From Pseudomonas solani (GTDB lineage Bacteria; Pseudomonadota; Gammaproteobacteria; Pseudomonadales; Pseudomonadaceae), in contig NZ_AP023081.1 of assembly GCF_026072635.1 (NCBI RefSeq), positions 6,568,501 through 6,632,500 on the forward strand: 64,000 nt of DNA, written 5' to 3'. Shown piece by piece: positions 43,514 to 52,061 of the stretch. A model generated the notes under the pieces. That model had not been told where the DNA came from and ran no database searches. It saw nothing but the letters and a program-made list of their open reading frames with translations. A program made the position numbers and the translations under genes. How positions within the stretch are numbered: the first letter of the stretch is position 1; every line of letters begins with the position of its first letter.

Positions 43514-43541
43514 TTGACATTCGCATTTATCTCACTATAGT
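43514..43541 (+). promoter_or_regulatory. sigma70 promoter of gltA
   Basis: Plus strand: TTGACA (43514-43519), 16-bp spacer, TATAGT (43536-43541), with the gltA ATG 59 bp downstream and a TAGGAGG ribosome site. It lies in the 347-bp divergent region shared with sdhC; apart from the two promoters I see no gene in that region. Confidence 0.8.
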
Positions 43542-43599
43542 GGTGCGGGCCCTGCGTGGGGGGCTGTCTGATGATTTCAAGCATAAATAGGAGGCCGCT

Positions 43600-44889
43600 A
43601 TGGCTGACAAAAAAGCGCAGTTGATCATCGAGGGCATTGCCCCCGTCGAGCTGCCCGTTCTGTCCGGTACCGTAGGTCCCGATGTAATCGATGTGCGGGG
43701 CCTGACCTCCACGGGTCGCTTCACCTTTGATCCTGGCTTTATGTCTACCGCCTCTTGCGAGTCGAAGATCACCTACATCGACGGCGACAAGGGTGTACTG
43801 CTTCACCGCGGCTACCCCATCGAGCAACTGGCAGAAGAATCCGACTACCTGGAAACCTGCTATCTGCTGCTGAACGGCGAACTGCCCAGCGCAGAGGAAA
43901 AGGCCAAGTTCGTTGGCACCGTCAAGAACCACACCATGGTTCATGAACAGTTGAAGAGCTTCTTCAACGGCTTCCGCCGCGACGCCCATCCGATGGCGAT
44001 CATGTGCGGCGTAGTCGGCGCCCTCTCCGCCTTCTACCACGACTCCCTGGACATCAACGACCCGCACCATCGCGAAATCTCCGCGATCCGCCTGGTCGCC
44101 AAGATGCCCACCATCGCCGCCATGGTCTACAAGTACTCCATGGGTCAGCCGATGATGTATCCGCGTAACGACCTGAACTACGCGGAAAACTTCCTGCACA
44201 TGATGTTCAACACCCCGTGCGAGATCAAACCGATCAGCCCGGTACTGGCCAAGGCCATGGATCGCATCTTCATCCTGCATGCGGACCACGAGCAGAACGC
44301 CTCCACCTCCACCGTTCGCCTGGCCGGTTCGTCCGGTGCCAACCCGTTCGCCTGCATCGCAGCCGGCATCGCCGCCCTGTGGGGCCCGGCACACGGCGGC
44401 GCCAACGAAGCGGTACTGACCATGCTCGATGAAATCGGCGATGTCTCGAACATCGACAAGTTCATCGCCAAGGCCAAGGACAAGAACGACCCGTTCAAGC
44501 TCATGGGCTTCGGCCATCGCGTGTACAAGAACCGCGACCCGCGCGCCACCGTGATGAAGCAGACCTGCGACGAAGTCCTGAAGGAACTGGGGATCAAGAA
44601 CGATCCGCAGCTGGAGCTGGCCATGCGTCTCGAAGAGATCGCCCTGACCGATCCGTACTTCAAGGAACGCAACCTGTACCCGAACGTCGACTTCTACTCG
44701 GGGATCATCCTCAAGGCGATCGGCATTCCGACCAGCATGTTCACCGTGATCTTCGCCCTTGCGCGCACCGTCGGCTGGATCTCCCACTGGAAGGAAATGC
44801 TCTCCAGCCCGTACAAGATCGGCCGTCCGCGCCAGCTGTACACCGGCTACGAGCAGCGCGACTACGTCTCGCTCGACAAGCGCAAGTAA
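43600..44889 (+). CDS. gltA: Type II citrate synthase
   Basis: A 429-residue hexameric citrate synthase condensing oxaloacetate with acetyl-CoA. The N-terminal extension typical of the NADH-regulated Gram-negative type is present, and the active-site regions LHADHEQNAST and GFGHRVYKNRDPRA contain the catalytic histidines. TAGGAGG lies 5 bp before the ATG. It is divergent from sdhCDAB, an arrangement common in gammaproteobacteria, and has its own terminator. Confidence 0.98.
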   Translation: MADKKAQLIIEGIAPVELPVLSGTVGPDVIDVRGLTSTGRFTFDPGFMSTASCESKITYIDGDKGVLLHRGYPIEQLAEESDYLETCYLLLNGELPSAEEKAKFVGTVKNHTMVHEQLKSFFNGFRRDAHPMAIMCGVVGALSAFYHDSLDINDPHHREISAIRLVAKMPTIAAMVYKYSMGQPMMYPRNDLNYAENFLHMMFNTPCEIKPISPVLAKAMDRIFILHADHEQNASTSTVRLAGSSGANPFACIAAGIAALWGPAHGGANEAVLTMLDEIGDVSNIDKFIAKAKDKNDPFKLMGFGHRVYKNRDPRATVMKQTCDEVLKELGIKNDPQLELAMRLEEIALTDPYFKERNLYPNVDFYSGIILKAIGIPTSMFTVIFALARTVGWISHWKEMLSSPYKIGRPRQLYTGYEQRDYVSLDKRK

Positions 44890-44906
44890 GACGTCCCGCT
44901 CCAGGA

Positions 44907-44934
44907 GAAGCCCCGCATCTGCGGGGCTTTTTCA
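44907..44934 (+). terminator. Terminator of gltA
   Basis: agccccgcatctgcggggct followed by ttttc; an 8-bp stem with a 4-nt loop, about 20 bp after the stop codon. Confidence 0.88.
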
Positions 44935-45001
44935 TGGGCGAAGGGTACGTCGGCAGCACTGACGGCGGACACGGGGATCTTGAGGGCTACAACCCAGGAT
45001 G

Positions 45002-45034
45002 CGTTGGCCTCGCGGTGCTCGGCGCCAACCTACG
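45002..45034. repeat. Half-copy of the 8724-8810 palindromic repeat
   Basis: The stretch cgttggcctcgcggtgctcg then gcgccaacctacg matches 8776-8809 with few changes. The other arm is missing. Confidence 0.6.
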
Positions 45035-45076
45035 AAAACCACGCGCTCCGCCCGGCAATCCGGGCAGGTTGCACCA

Positions 45077-45106
45077 ATGAAAAGGCCCCGCATCGCGGGG
45101 CCTTGT
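45077..45106 (-). terminator. Terminator of the START-domain gene
   Basis: On the minus strand AAGGCCCCGC GAT GCGGGGCCTTTTC: a 10-bp stem followed by a T run, 16 bp after the stop codon of the gene at 45122. Confidence 0.83.
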
Positions 45107-45121
45107 CGTGTCAGCGGCCGA

Positions 45122-45736
45122 TCACTTCTTCTCGGCGCGCTCGCGCAGGTGGCTGAGCGTATTGAACGGCGCGTCGACCACGAAGCTGTTGGCCAGCCAG
45201 GAGGGCACGCTGCCGCCCGGCTCGGTGTGCACCTGGTAGGTCACCTCGACTTCGCCCGGACCCTTGGGCACGAACTTCCATACACCATCCACGGCGGCCA
45301 CACGCACGAAGCCTTTCTCTTCCGGCACGTACTTGGGCTCGCCCTTGAGGGTGCGGGTCAGGCTGCCGTCGGCGCCTTCGGTGGTGGTGGCATGGATGAC
45401 CGAGTCACGCGGGGTAACGGGCCAGGGGGTATTGAAGCGGGTGTAGGTCCAGCTGTCGGAGCCTTCCGACTTCAGCAGCTTCTGCTGCTCGCACTCGTGA
45501 ATCCAGGCGCAGGAGCCGGAAACGTCCTCCTGCAGCTTGCGCAGGGTGGTGACGTCGGTTTTCAGGGTGGCAACCCCGCGATAGGCCTTGTACTTGGAGC
45601 CGGCAACCTCGCTCAGGTATACCTTGATGCCGTCCTCGTCCTTGGCCAGCTTCCAGTCCTCGGCATGGGCAGTCGAGGCCAGCAGCGCAGTGGCGCTAAA
45701 GCCGCAGATCACAGCCATTCGTTGCAGCGAAACCAT
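45122..45736 (-). CDS. Exported START-domain lipid-binding-like protein
   Basis: A 204-residue protein with a signal peptide (cleavage after STAHA, about residue 25) and a START/Bet v1-like domain: DWKLAKDEDGIKVYL, WPVTPRDSVIHATTTEG, and the closing NSFVVDAPFNTLSHLRE are typical of the bacterial START group. These bind hydrophobic ligands; the ligand here is unknown. GAAGGAG lies before the ATG. It follows a cysteine-cluster gene by 46 bp. Confidence 0.87.
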   Translation of the reverse strand: MVSLQRMAVICGFSATALLASTAHAEDWKLAKDEDGIKVYLSEVAGSKYKAYRGVATLKTDVTTLRKLQEDVSGSCAWIHECEQQKLLKSEGSDSWTYTRFNTPWPVTPRDSVIHATTTEGADGSLTRTLKGEPKYVPEEKGFVRVAAVDGVWKFVPKGPGEVEVTYQVHTEPGGSVPSWLANSFVVDAPFNTLSHLRERAEKK

Positions 45737-45782
45737 CTTTGTTCTCCTTCTTATGATGACCAGCCGTCGTCCATCAGGACAG

Positions 45783-46058
45783 CTACTGGATAGATTGACT
45801 GACCGCCACGGCCGTCTCTTGTTCCAACCAGCCCAGCAAACGTATCGCCTCTTCCCGGCTGTCGCCACAGACAAAAAGATCGGCATCGAAGTCGACACAG
45901 ACCTTCGGCCGCTCCGGTTGGCCGAATATCGAGCAGAGATGCTCGACGGAGAGATGGATGCAACGCTCCCCCGCCGCCTTGCCCTTGGGCATGCCGGGGA
46001 TGGGTGAACTGATGGATGGCGCGATGCAACAGGCGCCACAACCTGCACGACAAATCAT
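45783..46058 (-). CDS. YkgJ family cysteine-cluster protein
   Basis: A 91-residue protein with the N-terminal cluster CRAGCGACC and later cysteines (ERCIHLSVEHLCSIF, KVCVDF) expected to bind zinc or an iron-sulfur centre in the YkgJ/CxxCxxCC family. Function unestablished. The ATG at 46058 begins the conserved part. Probably co-transcribed with the START gene. Confidence 0.83.
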   Translation of the reverse strand: MICRAGCGACCIAPSISSPIPGMPKGKAAGERCIHLSVEHLCSIFGQPERPKVCVDFDADLFVCGDSREEAIRLLGWLEQETAVAVSQSIQ

Positions 46059-46193
46059 GATCAGGGGCCCCTCTGCAACGCTGTGGCCGACGTAGGGCGC
46101 GGATTCTACTCGCGGCCCCGGGGAAATGGGATATCCCCCAGTCAGCCGATCAGCCGCGCCATGCACCCCAGGTCACCGCCCCCCTTTTGGCCT

Positions 46194-48437
46194 TCAGGAG
46201 CCGCTGACGCCTCGCTGCGCCAGCGCCTTGTGCAGGGCCTCACCCACCGCCGAGCCCTGCGGGTAGAACACCGCCGGCTGGCCGATGGGCGCCGCCACGC
46301 GCACGCGGGTGCCGGGGGCTGCCTGGTAGTGCTCCTGCGACCAGAGGTGCACCCACTCCCCCGCCGGCAGCGCCACCTCCAGGCTGTCGACACCCGGCTC
46401 CAGCACCGGTGCCACCAGCAGTTGGTCACCCAGCAGGAAGCTGCGCGGCACGGCCTCCAGGCTCGCGGGGTCCTCGGGGTATTGCAGCCAGAGCGGGCGC
46501 ACCAGTGGCAGCCCGGTACGCGCCGCCTCGTCCATCAGCGTGCGGCGATAAGGTGCCAGCGCGGCGAACAGCTGGGCGCAACGGGCGAAGTGCGCCAGGC
46601 TGGCCGGCGAATCGTAGACCTGGTGGTTGTCCGCCGGACGATTGCCCTCGTGGGTGCGCAGCAGGCTGGTGAAGGCGGAAAACTCCGCCCAGCGCTGCAA
46701 CAGCTCCTCGCTGCGGTGGTAGTCCTTCAGCGGGTTGCTGATGGTGGTGTAGCCGCCAGTGTCGGCGTGATTGAGGGTGAAGCCCGAGAGCCCACCGGAG
46801 AGCAGCCCCAGCAATGCGCTGTGCAGGCCGTCCTGGGCATCCCAGGTCACTAGCTGGTCGCCCAGCCACATGCTGGTGGTCAGCCCCGGGCTGCGGCTGT
46901 AGCCGGAGCGGGTGAAGAACAGCAGCTCCCCTTCCCCGCCTGCCTCCTCCAGCAGCTCGCGGTTGAGCCGCGCCCATTCTTCGGGGAAGCGGTTGTGCAG
47001 CAGCGCCGCGTCTTCACCCGAGGCCGGGTGCGCCTCGAAGGGCAGCGCCTCGCCGAAATCGGCCATCCAGCCGGAGAAGCCCTGGCCGAGCATCTCTTCG
47101 CGCAACACGACCTTCAGCCAGCGGCGCGCCTCGGGGTTGCTCAGGTCCACCAAACCGGCGCTGAAGCTGGTGTTGAGCAGGTCCAGCGGCTTGCCGTCGG
47201 CGCCCTGCATGAGGAAGCCGCGTTCGCGGGCCTCACGGAACAGGTTGCGCTGCTCGCCGTCCTTCTCGGTGATGTCCGCCAGGAAGGGGTTGGCATAGGC
47301 CAGGGTACGGATGCCGCGCGCCTTGAGGTCGGCGCTCAGGGTCTGCCATTGCGGATAGTGGCGCGGATCGAGGGTCCAGTTCCACCACAGCTGCTTGCCG
47401 AAACTGGTGCTGCGCTGGCCCACCCAGTCCTGCAGCCAGAGGCCGGCGACGGGCACCCCGGCGGCATCGATGCGCCCCAGCAGCTCGCGCACCCGCTCGG
47501 TACCGCCCTGCAGGCCGAGGATGGCGCCGTGCTGGGTCCAGTCCGGCAGCGGCGCCATGCGCCCCACCACCGAGGTGTGCGCCTGCAGCAACGCGGCGGG
47601 GCTGTCGCCGTTGTAGAGACGCGCGGTGAGGCTGCCCTGGTGCACCTCCAGGCCCACCCGCGCCGGATCACGCAGGTCGAACACCTGATAGGCGCTGGAT
47701 TCGCTGAAGAAGGCACGCAGCTTCGACGTCAGGTAATAGGGCACCGGCGCGTAGCTGGTCCACCAGTCGCCGCCCGCACGGGCACTGAGGTCCGCCGCCA
47801 GGGTGATGGGCTGCAGGCCACGGCCGACGCCCTGTTCCTGCACCAGGATGGGCACGCGGCGCCCGGCCAGGTCGAAAGCGCTGAACTGCTCACCGAAGCC
47901 GAAGAAGCGCTCATCGGCGTCCCGTTGCCAGTTGAGATAGAGGCGGTTGAGGCGCGGGTCATCCAGCGCCACGGCCAGGCGCACACCGCGCCCGCCATCG
48001 GCCTCCAGCACCAGCGCGTAGCCACTGACGGAGCCATCGGCGCAACGCAGGTGGCCACGCAGCACCAGGCGCGGGCCGGTGCCCTGGAAGCTGTCCAGGC
48101 TTTGCTCGCGGCACAGCAGCTCGCGGTGCTCGTCGACGAACAGCGCGCCCCGGTGCTCTTCGACCTCGGCAGCGCCGATACCGGCGGCGAGGAAGCCACC
48201 CTCGGTGGCCCACAGTCGCTTGGTGGGGTTGCCCTTGGGGCTCAGCGCCAGGCCATGGCCGTTCCAGGCCAGGCGGTAATCGCCGAAATCGAAATCACGG
48301 GGTACGGCAAAGGCCGGTGGCACCACCAGCTCGGCCAGCACGGCACGCTGTTTCCACACATGCAGCCCCTGCCATCCCGCCACGCCTGCCGCCGTCACCA
48401 GCAACACGGCTGCCGCCCCTTTTACCCACCTGCGCAT
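46194..48437 (-). CDS. GH31 hydrolase, YihQ (sulfoquinovosidase)-like, membrane-anchored
   Basis: A 747-residue glycoside hydrolase family 31 protein. An N-terminal hydrophobic segment (about residues 6-22) suggests membrane anchoring or export, unlike cytoplasmic YihQ. Catalytic nucleophile D460 (GWMADFGEALP) and acid/base D527 (LGDQLVTW) are at the YihQ spacing. Of the YihQ substrate-binding set, Q336 (LQDW), W352 and Y563 (TGGYTT) are kept, but the arginine that binds the sulfonate appears replaced by Q349 (FGKQLWW). The start at 48437 follows AAGGGGCG. No other sulfoquinovose genes are nearby. The substrate may be another alpha-glycoside. Confidence 0.85.
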   Translation of the reverse strand: MRRWVKGAAAVLLVTAAGVAGWQGLHVWKQRAVLAELVVPPAFAVPRDFDFGDYRLAWNGHGLALSPKGNPTKRLWATEGGFLAAGIGAAEVEEHRGALFVDEHRELLCREQSLDSFQGTGPRLVLRGHLRCADGSVSGYALVLEADGGRGVRLAVALDDPRLNRLYLNWQRDADERFFGFGEQFSAFDLAGRRVPILVQEQGVGRGLQPITLAADLSARAGGDWWTSYAPVPYYLTSKLRAFFSESSAYQVFDLRDPARVGLEVHQGSLTARLYNGDSPAALLQAHTSVVGRMAPLPDWTQHGAILGLQGGTERVRELLGRIDAAGVPVAGLWLQDWVGQRSTSFGKQLWWNWTLDPRHYPQWQTLSADLKARGIRTLAYANPFLADITEKDGEQRNLFREARERGFLMQGADGKPLDLLNTSFSAGLVDLSNPEARRWLKVVLREEMLGQGFSGWMADFGEALPFEAHPASGEDAALLHNRFPEEWARLNRELLEEAGGEGELLFFTRSGYSRSPGLTTSMWLGDQLVTWDAQDGLHSALLGLLSGGLSGFTLNHADTGGYTTISNPLKDYHRSEELLQRWAEFSAFTSLLRTHEGNRPADNHQVYDSPASLAHFARCAQLFAALAPYRRTLMDEAARTGLPLVRPLWLQYPEDPASLEAVPRSFLLGDQLLVAPVLEPGVDSLEVALPAGEWVHLWSQEHYQAAPGTRVRVAAPIGQPAVFYPQGSAVGEALHKALAQRGVSGS

Positions 48438-48508
48438 CGCTCGCCCCTTTTCTTGTTCTGCACCGCCCTTTAGGCTGGCGCGCACTCATACATCGTGGAG
48501 TCACCGTC

Positions 48509-48850
48509 ATGCCGGTTTGGCTGCAGACCGCCCTGCTGCTCACGCTGTCCAACGTCTTCATGACGTTCGCCTGGTACGGCCACCTCAAGACCCTGAACAC
48601 CAAGCCGTGGATCATCGCCGCCCTGATCAGCTGGGGGATCGCGCTGTTCGAGTACCTGCTGCAGGTGCCGGCCAACCGCATCGGCTACACGGCGCTCTCG
48701 GTGGGCCAGCTGAAGATCATGCAGGAGGTGATCACCCTCGCGGTGTTCGTGCCCTTCAGCGTCTACTTCATGCAGCAACAGCTGAAGCTCGATTATCTCT
48801 GGGCCGGTCTGTGCCTGCTCGGCGCGGTGTACTTTATCTTCCGCGCCTGA
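48509..48850 (+). CDS. DMT family (DUF486) membrane protein
   Basis: A 113-residue protein with four hydrophobic segments and the DUF486 sequence signature (SNVFMTFAWYGHLK, SWGIALFEYLLQVPANRIGY). Distantly related to small drug/metabolite transporters; function unknown. GTGGAG precedes the ATG. It is divergent from the GH31 gene, with only about 70 bp between the starts. Confidence 0.85.
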   Translation: MPVWLQTALLLTLSNVFMTFAWYGHLKTLNTKPWIIAALISWGIALFEYLLQVPANRIGYTALSVGQLKIMQEVITLAVFVPFSVYFMQQQLKLDYLWAGLCLLGAVYFIFRA

Positions 48851-48899
48851 GGCCGGGGATGCGTGGCGCGCCGGTCATGGCGACCGATCGTGCCAGGGT

Positions 48900-49772
48900 T
48901 CACTTCGGGGGCTCGAGGCGGGTGATCAGGCTGGAGGTGTCCCAGCGGCCACCGCCTTCGGCCTGGATCTCGCCGTAGAAACGATCCACCAGTTCGGTGA
49001 CCGGCAATTGCGCGCCGTTGCGCTGGGCCTCGGCGAAGACGATGGCGAAGTCCTTGCGCATCAGGTCAACGGCGAAGCCGAAGTCGAACTTGCCGTCGAG
49101 CATGCTCTGGTGACGGTGCTCCAGTTGCCAGGACTGCGCCGCCCCCTTGCCGATCACCTCCATGGCCGCCGTGGCGTCGAGCCCGGAACGCCGGGCGAAA
49201 TGCAGTGCCTCGGAGAGCCCTTGGAGCAGCCCGCCGACGCAGATCTGGTTGACCATCTTGGTCAACTGGCCACTACCCACCGGGCCCATCAGCCGGGTCA
49301 TCCGCGCGTAGCTGTCGATCACCGGTGCCGCCCGCTCGTAGAGTTCGCGCTCGCCGCCGATCATCACCGTCAACATGCCGCTCTCGGCCCCGGCCTGGCC
49401 GCCGGAGACCGGCGCATCGAGAAAGCCCAGCCCGCGCTCGGCAGCCAGCGCCGCCAGTTCGCGGGCCACCTCGGCGGAGGCGGTGGTGTGGTCCACCAGC
49501 ACGCTGCCGGGCTGCATGCCGGCGAAGGCGCCCTCCTCGCCCAGTACCACGGCGCGCAGGTCGTCGTCGTTGCCGACACAGGTCATCACCAGGTCGTAAC
49601 CCTGCGCCGCTTCCCGTGGCGTGGCGAAGCTGTCGCCGCCGAACTCGTCGCACCAGAGCGAGGCCTTCTCCGGCGAGCGGTTGTAGACGCGCACCTCGTG
49701 CCCCTCGCATGCGAGGTGGCCGGCCATGTGAAAGCCCATTACGCCGAGCCCGATAAAGGTCACCTTCGCCAT
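48900..49772 (-). CDS. 3-hydroxyisobutyrate dehydrogenase-family oxidoreductase
   Basis: A 290-residue NAD(P)-dependent beta-hydroxyacid dehydrogenase: Rossmann motif FIGLGVMGFHMAGHL, substrate loop DAPVSGGQAGAESG, catalytic lysine in GQLTKMVNQI, and the C-terminal helical domain. Relatives oxidise 3-hydroxyisobutyrate or tartronate semialdehyde; which applies cannot be said. GGAGGG lies before the ATG. Single gene. Confidence 0.9.
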   Translation of the reverse strand: MAKVTFIGLGVMGFHMAGHLACEGHEVRVYNRSPEKASLWCDEFGGDSFATPREAAQGYDLVMTCVGNDDDLRAVVLGEEGAFAGMQPGSVLVDHTTASAEVARELAALAAERGLGFLDAPVSGGQAGAESGMLTVMIGGERELYERAAPVIDSYARMTRLMGPVGSGQLTKMVNQICVGGLLQGLSEALHFARRSGLDATAAMEVIGKGAAQSWQLEHRHQSMLDGKFDFGFAVDLMRKDFAIVFAEAQRNGAQLPVTELVDRFYGEIQAEGGGRWDTSSLITRLEPPK

Positions 49773-49893
49773 CTCAAACCCTCCACATGTGCATGTCCCA
49801 GGAAGCCTAACACGCGGTTTGCCGAGCCGCGAAAGGCCCTCCATACTCGCCCGGAAGTTGCCGGGACACCCCACAAGCGCCAAGGAGAGCCCC

Positions 49894-50442
49894 ATGCCGC
49901 ACTGGCTGGTGATAGACCTGGAAGCCACGACCGAGGAAGGCGGTTGGCCCCTGGAAGATATGGAGATCATCGAGATCGGCGCATCGATCGTGGCTGCCGA
50001 CGGCCGCGAAGTGGACCATTTCCAGCGTTTCGTGCGCCCGCTGCGCCGGCCCTGCCTGACCACCTTCTGCCGCCAGCTGACCCACATCAGCCAGGCCAAT
50101 GTCGACAGCGCCGCGCCCCTGGCGCAGGTCTGGCCGGCGTTCGAGCGCTGGCTGCAGAACTACCAGCCGCGCCTGGTCAGCTGGGTCAGTTGGGGCGAGT
50201 ACGACCGCCGCCAGCTGGAGCAGGAATGGCGCCAGCAGCAACTGGTCAGCCGCCTCGCCACCATTCCCCACGTCAACCTCAAGCAGCATTTCGCCCGCGT
50301 CCGCCAGCTCAAGCAGCCCGTGGGCCTGCACACCGCGCTGCAACTGGCCGGGCTCAGCTTCCAGGGTCAACAGCACCGAGCCCTGGAAGATGCCCGCAAC
50401 ACCGCCCGCCTGCTGCCGCTGGTGCTGCCTGCCAGTTCCTGA
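49894..50442 (+). CDS. DEDDh 3'-5' exonuclease family protein
   Basis: A 182-residue exonuclease-fold protein: D and E in VIDLEATTEEG, the second aspartate region SWGEYDRRQLE, and HRALEDARNTARL carrying the histidine and last aspartate. The family (Eri1/KapD-like) trims RNA or DNA 3' ends. AAGGAG lies 8 bp before the ATG. Monocistronic by spacing. Confidence 0.87.
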   Translation: MPHWLVIDLEATTEEGGWPLEDMEIIEIGASIVAADGREVDHFQRFVRPLRRPCLTTFCRQLTHISQANVDSAAPLAQVWPAFERWLQNYQPRLVSWVSWGEYDRRQLEQEWRQQQLVSRLATIPHVNLKQHFARVRQLKQPVGLHTALQLAGLSFQGQQHRALEDARNTARLLPLVLPASS

Positions 50443-50530
50443 AACGCCCCGCCGCATTGCCTAGTGACGCTGCAAAGCGGCTTGGGCATACTGGCGGGCC
50501 CTTTTTCCAACCCTTTTCAAGGATCCCGCC

Positions 50531-50812
50531 ATGTTCAAGGTCAACGAGTACTTCGACGGCACCGTCAAATCCATCGCCTTCGGCATGAGCGAAGGCCCCG
50601 CCACCATCGGCGTGATGGCCCCGGGCGAATACGAATTCGGCACCAGCCAGCTGGAAGTGATGCACGTCGTCGCCGGCGCCCTGACCGTCAAGCTGCCGGG
50701 CAGCGACAGCTGGGAAACCTTCGAAGCCGGCAGCAAGTTCACCGTACCGGCGAACAGCAAGTTCCAGTTGAAAGTCGCCCAAGACACCGCCTACCTCTGC
50801 GAATACCGCTGA
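50531..50812 (+). CDS. ppnP: Pyrimidine/purine nucleoside phosphorylase PpnP
   Basis: A 93-residue single-cupin protein of the PpnP (DUF1255/YaiE) family. Recognisable motif: GTIGVMAPGEYEFGT-like stretch (here ATIGVMAPGEYEFGTSQ), then GSKFTVPANSKFQLK and the closing YLCEYR. E. coli PpnP phosphorolyses several nucleosides. A ribosome site CAAGGAT precedes the ATG, and a terminator follows the stop codon. Confidence 0.92.
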   Translation: MFKVNEYFDGTVKSIAFGMSEGPATIGVMAPGEYEFGTSQLEVMHVVAGALTVKLPGSDSWETFEAGSKFTVPANSKFQLKVAQDTAYLCEYR

Positions 50813-50828
50813 GTCGCAACGCGTTGAA

Positions 50829-50856
50829 GAACCGGCCCGAGTGGCCGGTTTTTTAT
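50829..50856 (+). terminator. Terminator of ppnP
   Basis: aaccggcccgagtggccggt with tttttt following; a 7-8-bp stem and a long T run. Confidence 0.85.
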
Positions 50857-50929
50857 TGCCTGGATGCTGGGAGCCCTGAAAGCTCCGCGATGATGGGTTT
50901 CGCTGCGCTCTACGCCATCCTACGGGAGG

Positions 50930-52039
50930 CTATTCGCCTTCCCTGATCTCTACCTCGATGCGCATCCCTTCCAGTTCCGCCAGGTATTCGGCGCTGCTGA
51001 ACAGGCCGATGCAGGGCATGGCGCCGCGTTCGGCCAAAGTGCCGGCGGCGAGCTTGCGCACCAGGGCCACGGCGGCCATGCAGGGAATGTTGGGGCCGTC
51101 GTTGTCGTGGGCGACCAGTTCCCAGGTGAGCACCAGTGGCCGGCCCTGGTGGTCCAGCCCACGCAATGTCACGAACATGCCGCTGAGGCCGTCGCCCAGG
51201 GGCTCCACCAGCACCGCGCCACGGCGCAGCAACGACGCCAGGCCGACGGCATTGCGCACCAGCCCGCCGCGCACCAGCCAGGACAGCGCCCAGGTGCCGA
51301 ACTGGGTGAGGCGCAGGCCAACGCCGGCGCGGAAGCTGACATCGCGCACGCCCGGGTAGCGCGCGGGGAAGAGTTCCAGGTCGGGAATGTCGCAGATACC
51401 CACCCAGCGCGCGCCCATCGGGGCACGGAAGGCGTGGCGGCGCAGACCCTGCCAGCCATGGATCGAGCCCCAGGCACCATCGCGCCAGAGCCGTACGGGC
51501 CGGCCGCAGTAGCCGAGCACCGCCTCCAGGGTCGACAGGCCCGGCGTCTTCTCCGAGGAGCTGATGCCATGCTCGATGCTGTCCAGACGGCTGAAGCGCG
51601 GCAGTTGTTCGTCCACCACGGCGGCGCTGAGGCCGGGCACCGAACTGGCGCCGGCACAAATCAGCAGGCCGCGCTCGCGGGCCCGGTCATCCAGCCGGCC
51701 GATGCCGCAGACGAAGGCGCGCGCATCGGCCAGGTCGATGTAGTGGCAACCAGCCTCGATCGCTGCCTCGGCGACCCGGTAGTCCTGCCCCTGGAAGGGC
51801 CCGACCGTGGAAATCACCACCTGGGCACCCAGCTCGCTGAAGGCCTGGGCCAGCCCGGGCTGGTCGATATCCAGGCGCGCCGCCTGGCAACCGGTTTCCG
51901 CCGCCAGGGCCTGGGCCTTGGCCAGGTCACGCCCCGCGGCGATCACCTCGATGCCCTCGATGCTGCGCAGACGACGCACGATCAGCCGGCCGAAATTGCC
52001 GTAGCCGCCCAGCACCAGAACCTTCAATCCCTGTGTCAC
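50930..52039 (-). CDS. Saccharopine dehydrogenase-like NAD(P)-binding protein
   Basis: A 369-residue protein with a Rossmann motif (VLVLGGYGNFGRLIV) and the saccharopine dehydrogenase-family layout (STVGPFQGQDYRVAEAAIEAG, YIDLADARAF, GASSVPGLSAAVVDE). The start is GTG at 52039 with AGGGAG upstream, 22 bp after the ABC exporter gene. The C-terminal part differs from lysine-pathway enzymes, so a lysine role is unlikely. Function unknown. Confidence 0.82.
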   Translation of the reverse strand: MTQGLKVLVLGGYGNFGRLIVRRLRSIEGIEVIAAGRDLAKAQALAAETGCQAARLDIDQPGLAQAFSELGAQVVISTVGPFQGQDYRVAEAAIEAGCHYIDLADARAFVCGIGRLDDRARERGLLICAGASSVPGLSAAVVDEQLPRFSRLDSIEHGISSSEKTPGLSTLEAVLGYCGRPVRLWRDGAWGSIHGWQGLRRHAFRAPMGARWVGICDIPDLELFPARYPGVRDVSFRAGVGLRLTQFGTWALSWLVRGGLVRNAVGLASLLRRGAVLVEPLGDGLSGMFVTLRGLDHQGRPLVLTWELVAHDNDGPNIPCMAAVALVRKLAAGTLAERGAMPCIGLFSSAEYLAELEGMRIEVEIREGE

Positions 52040-52061
52040 CCCTGACTCCCTGTAAGGCCGT

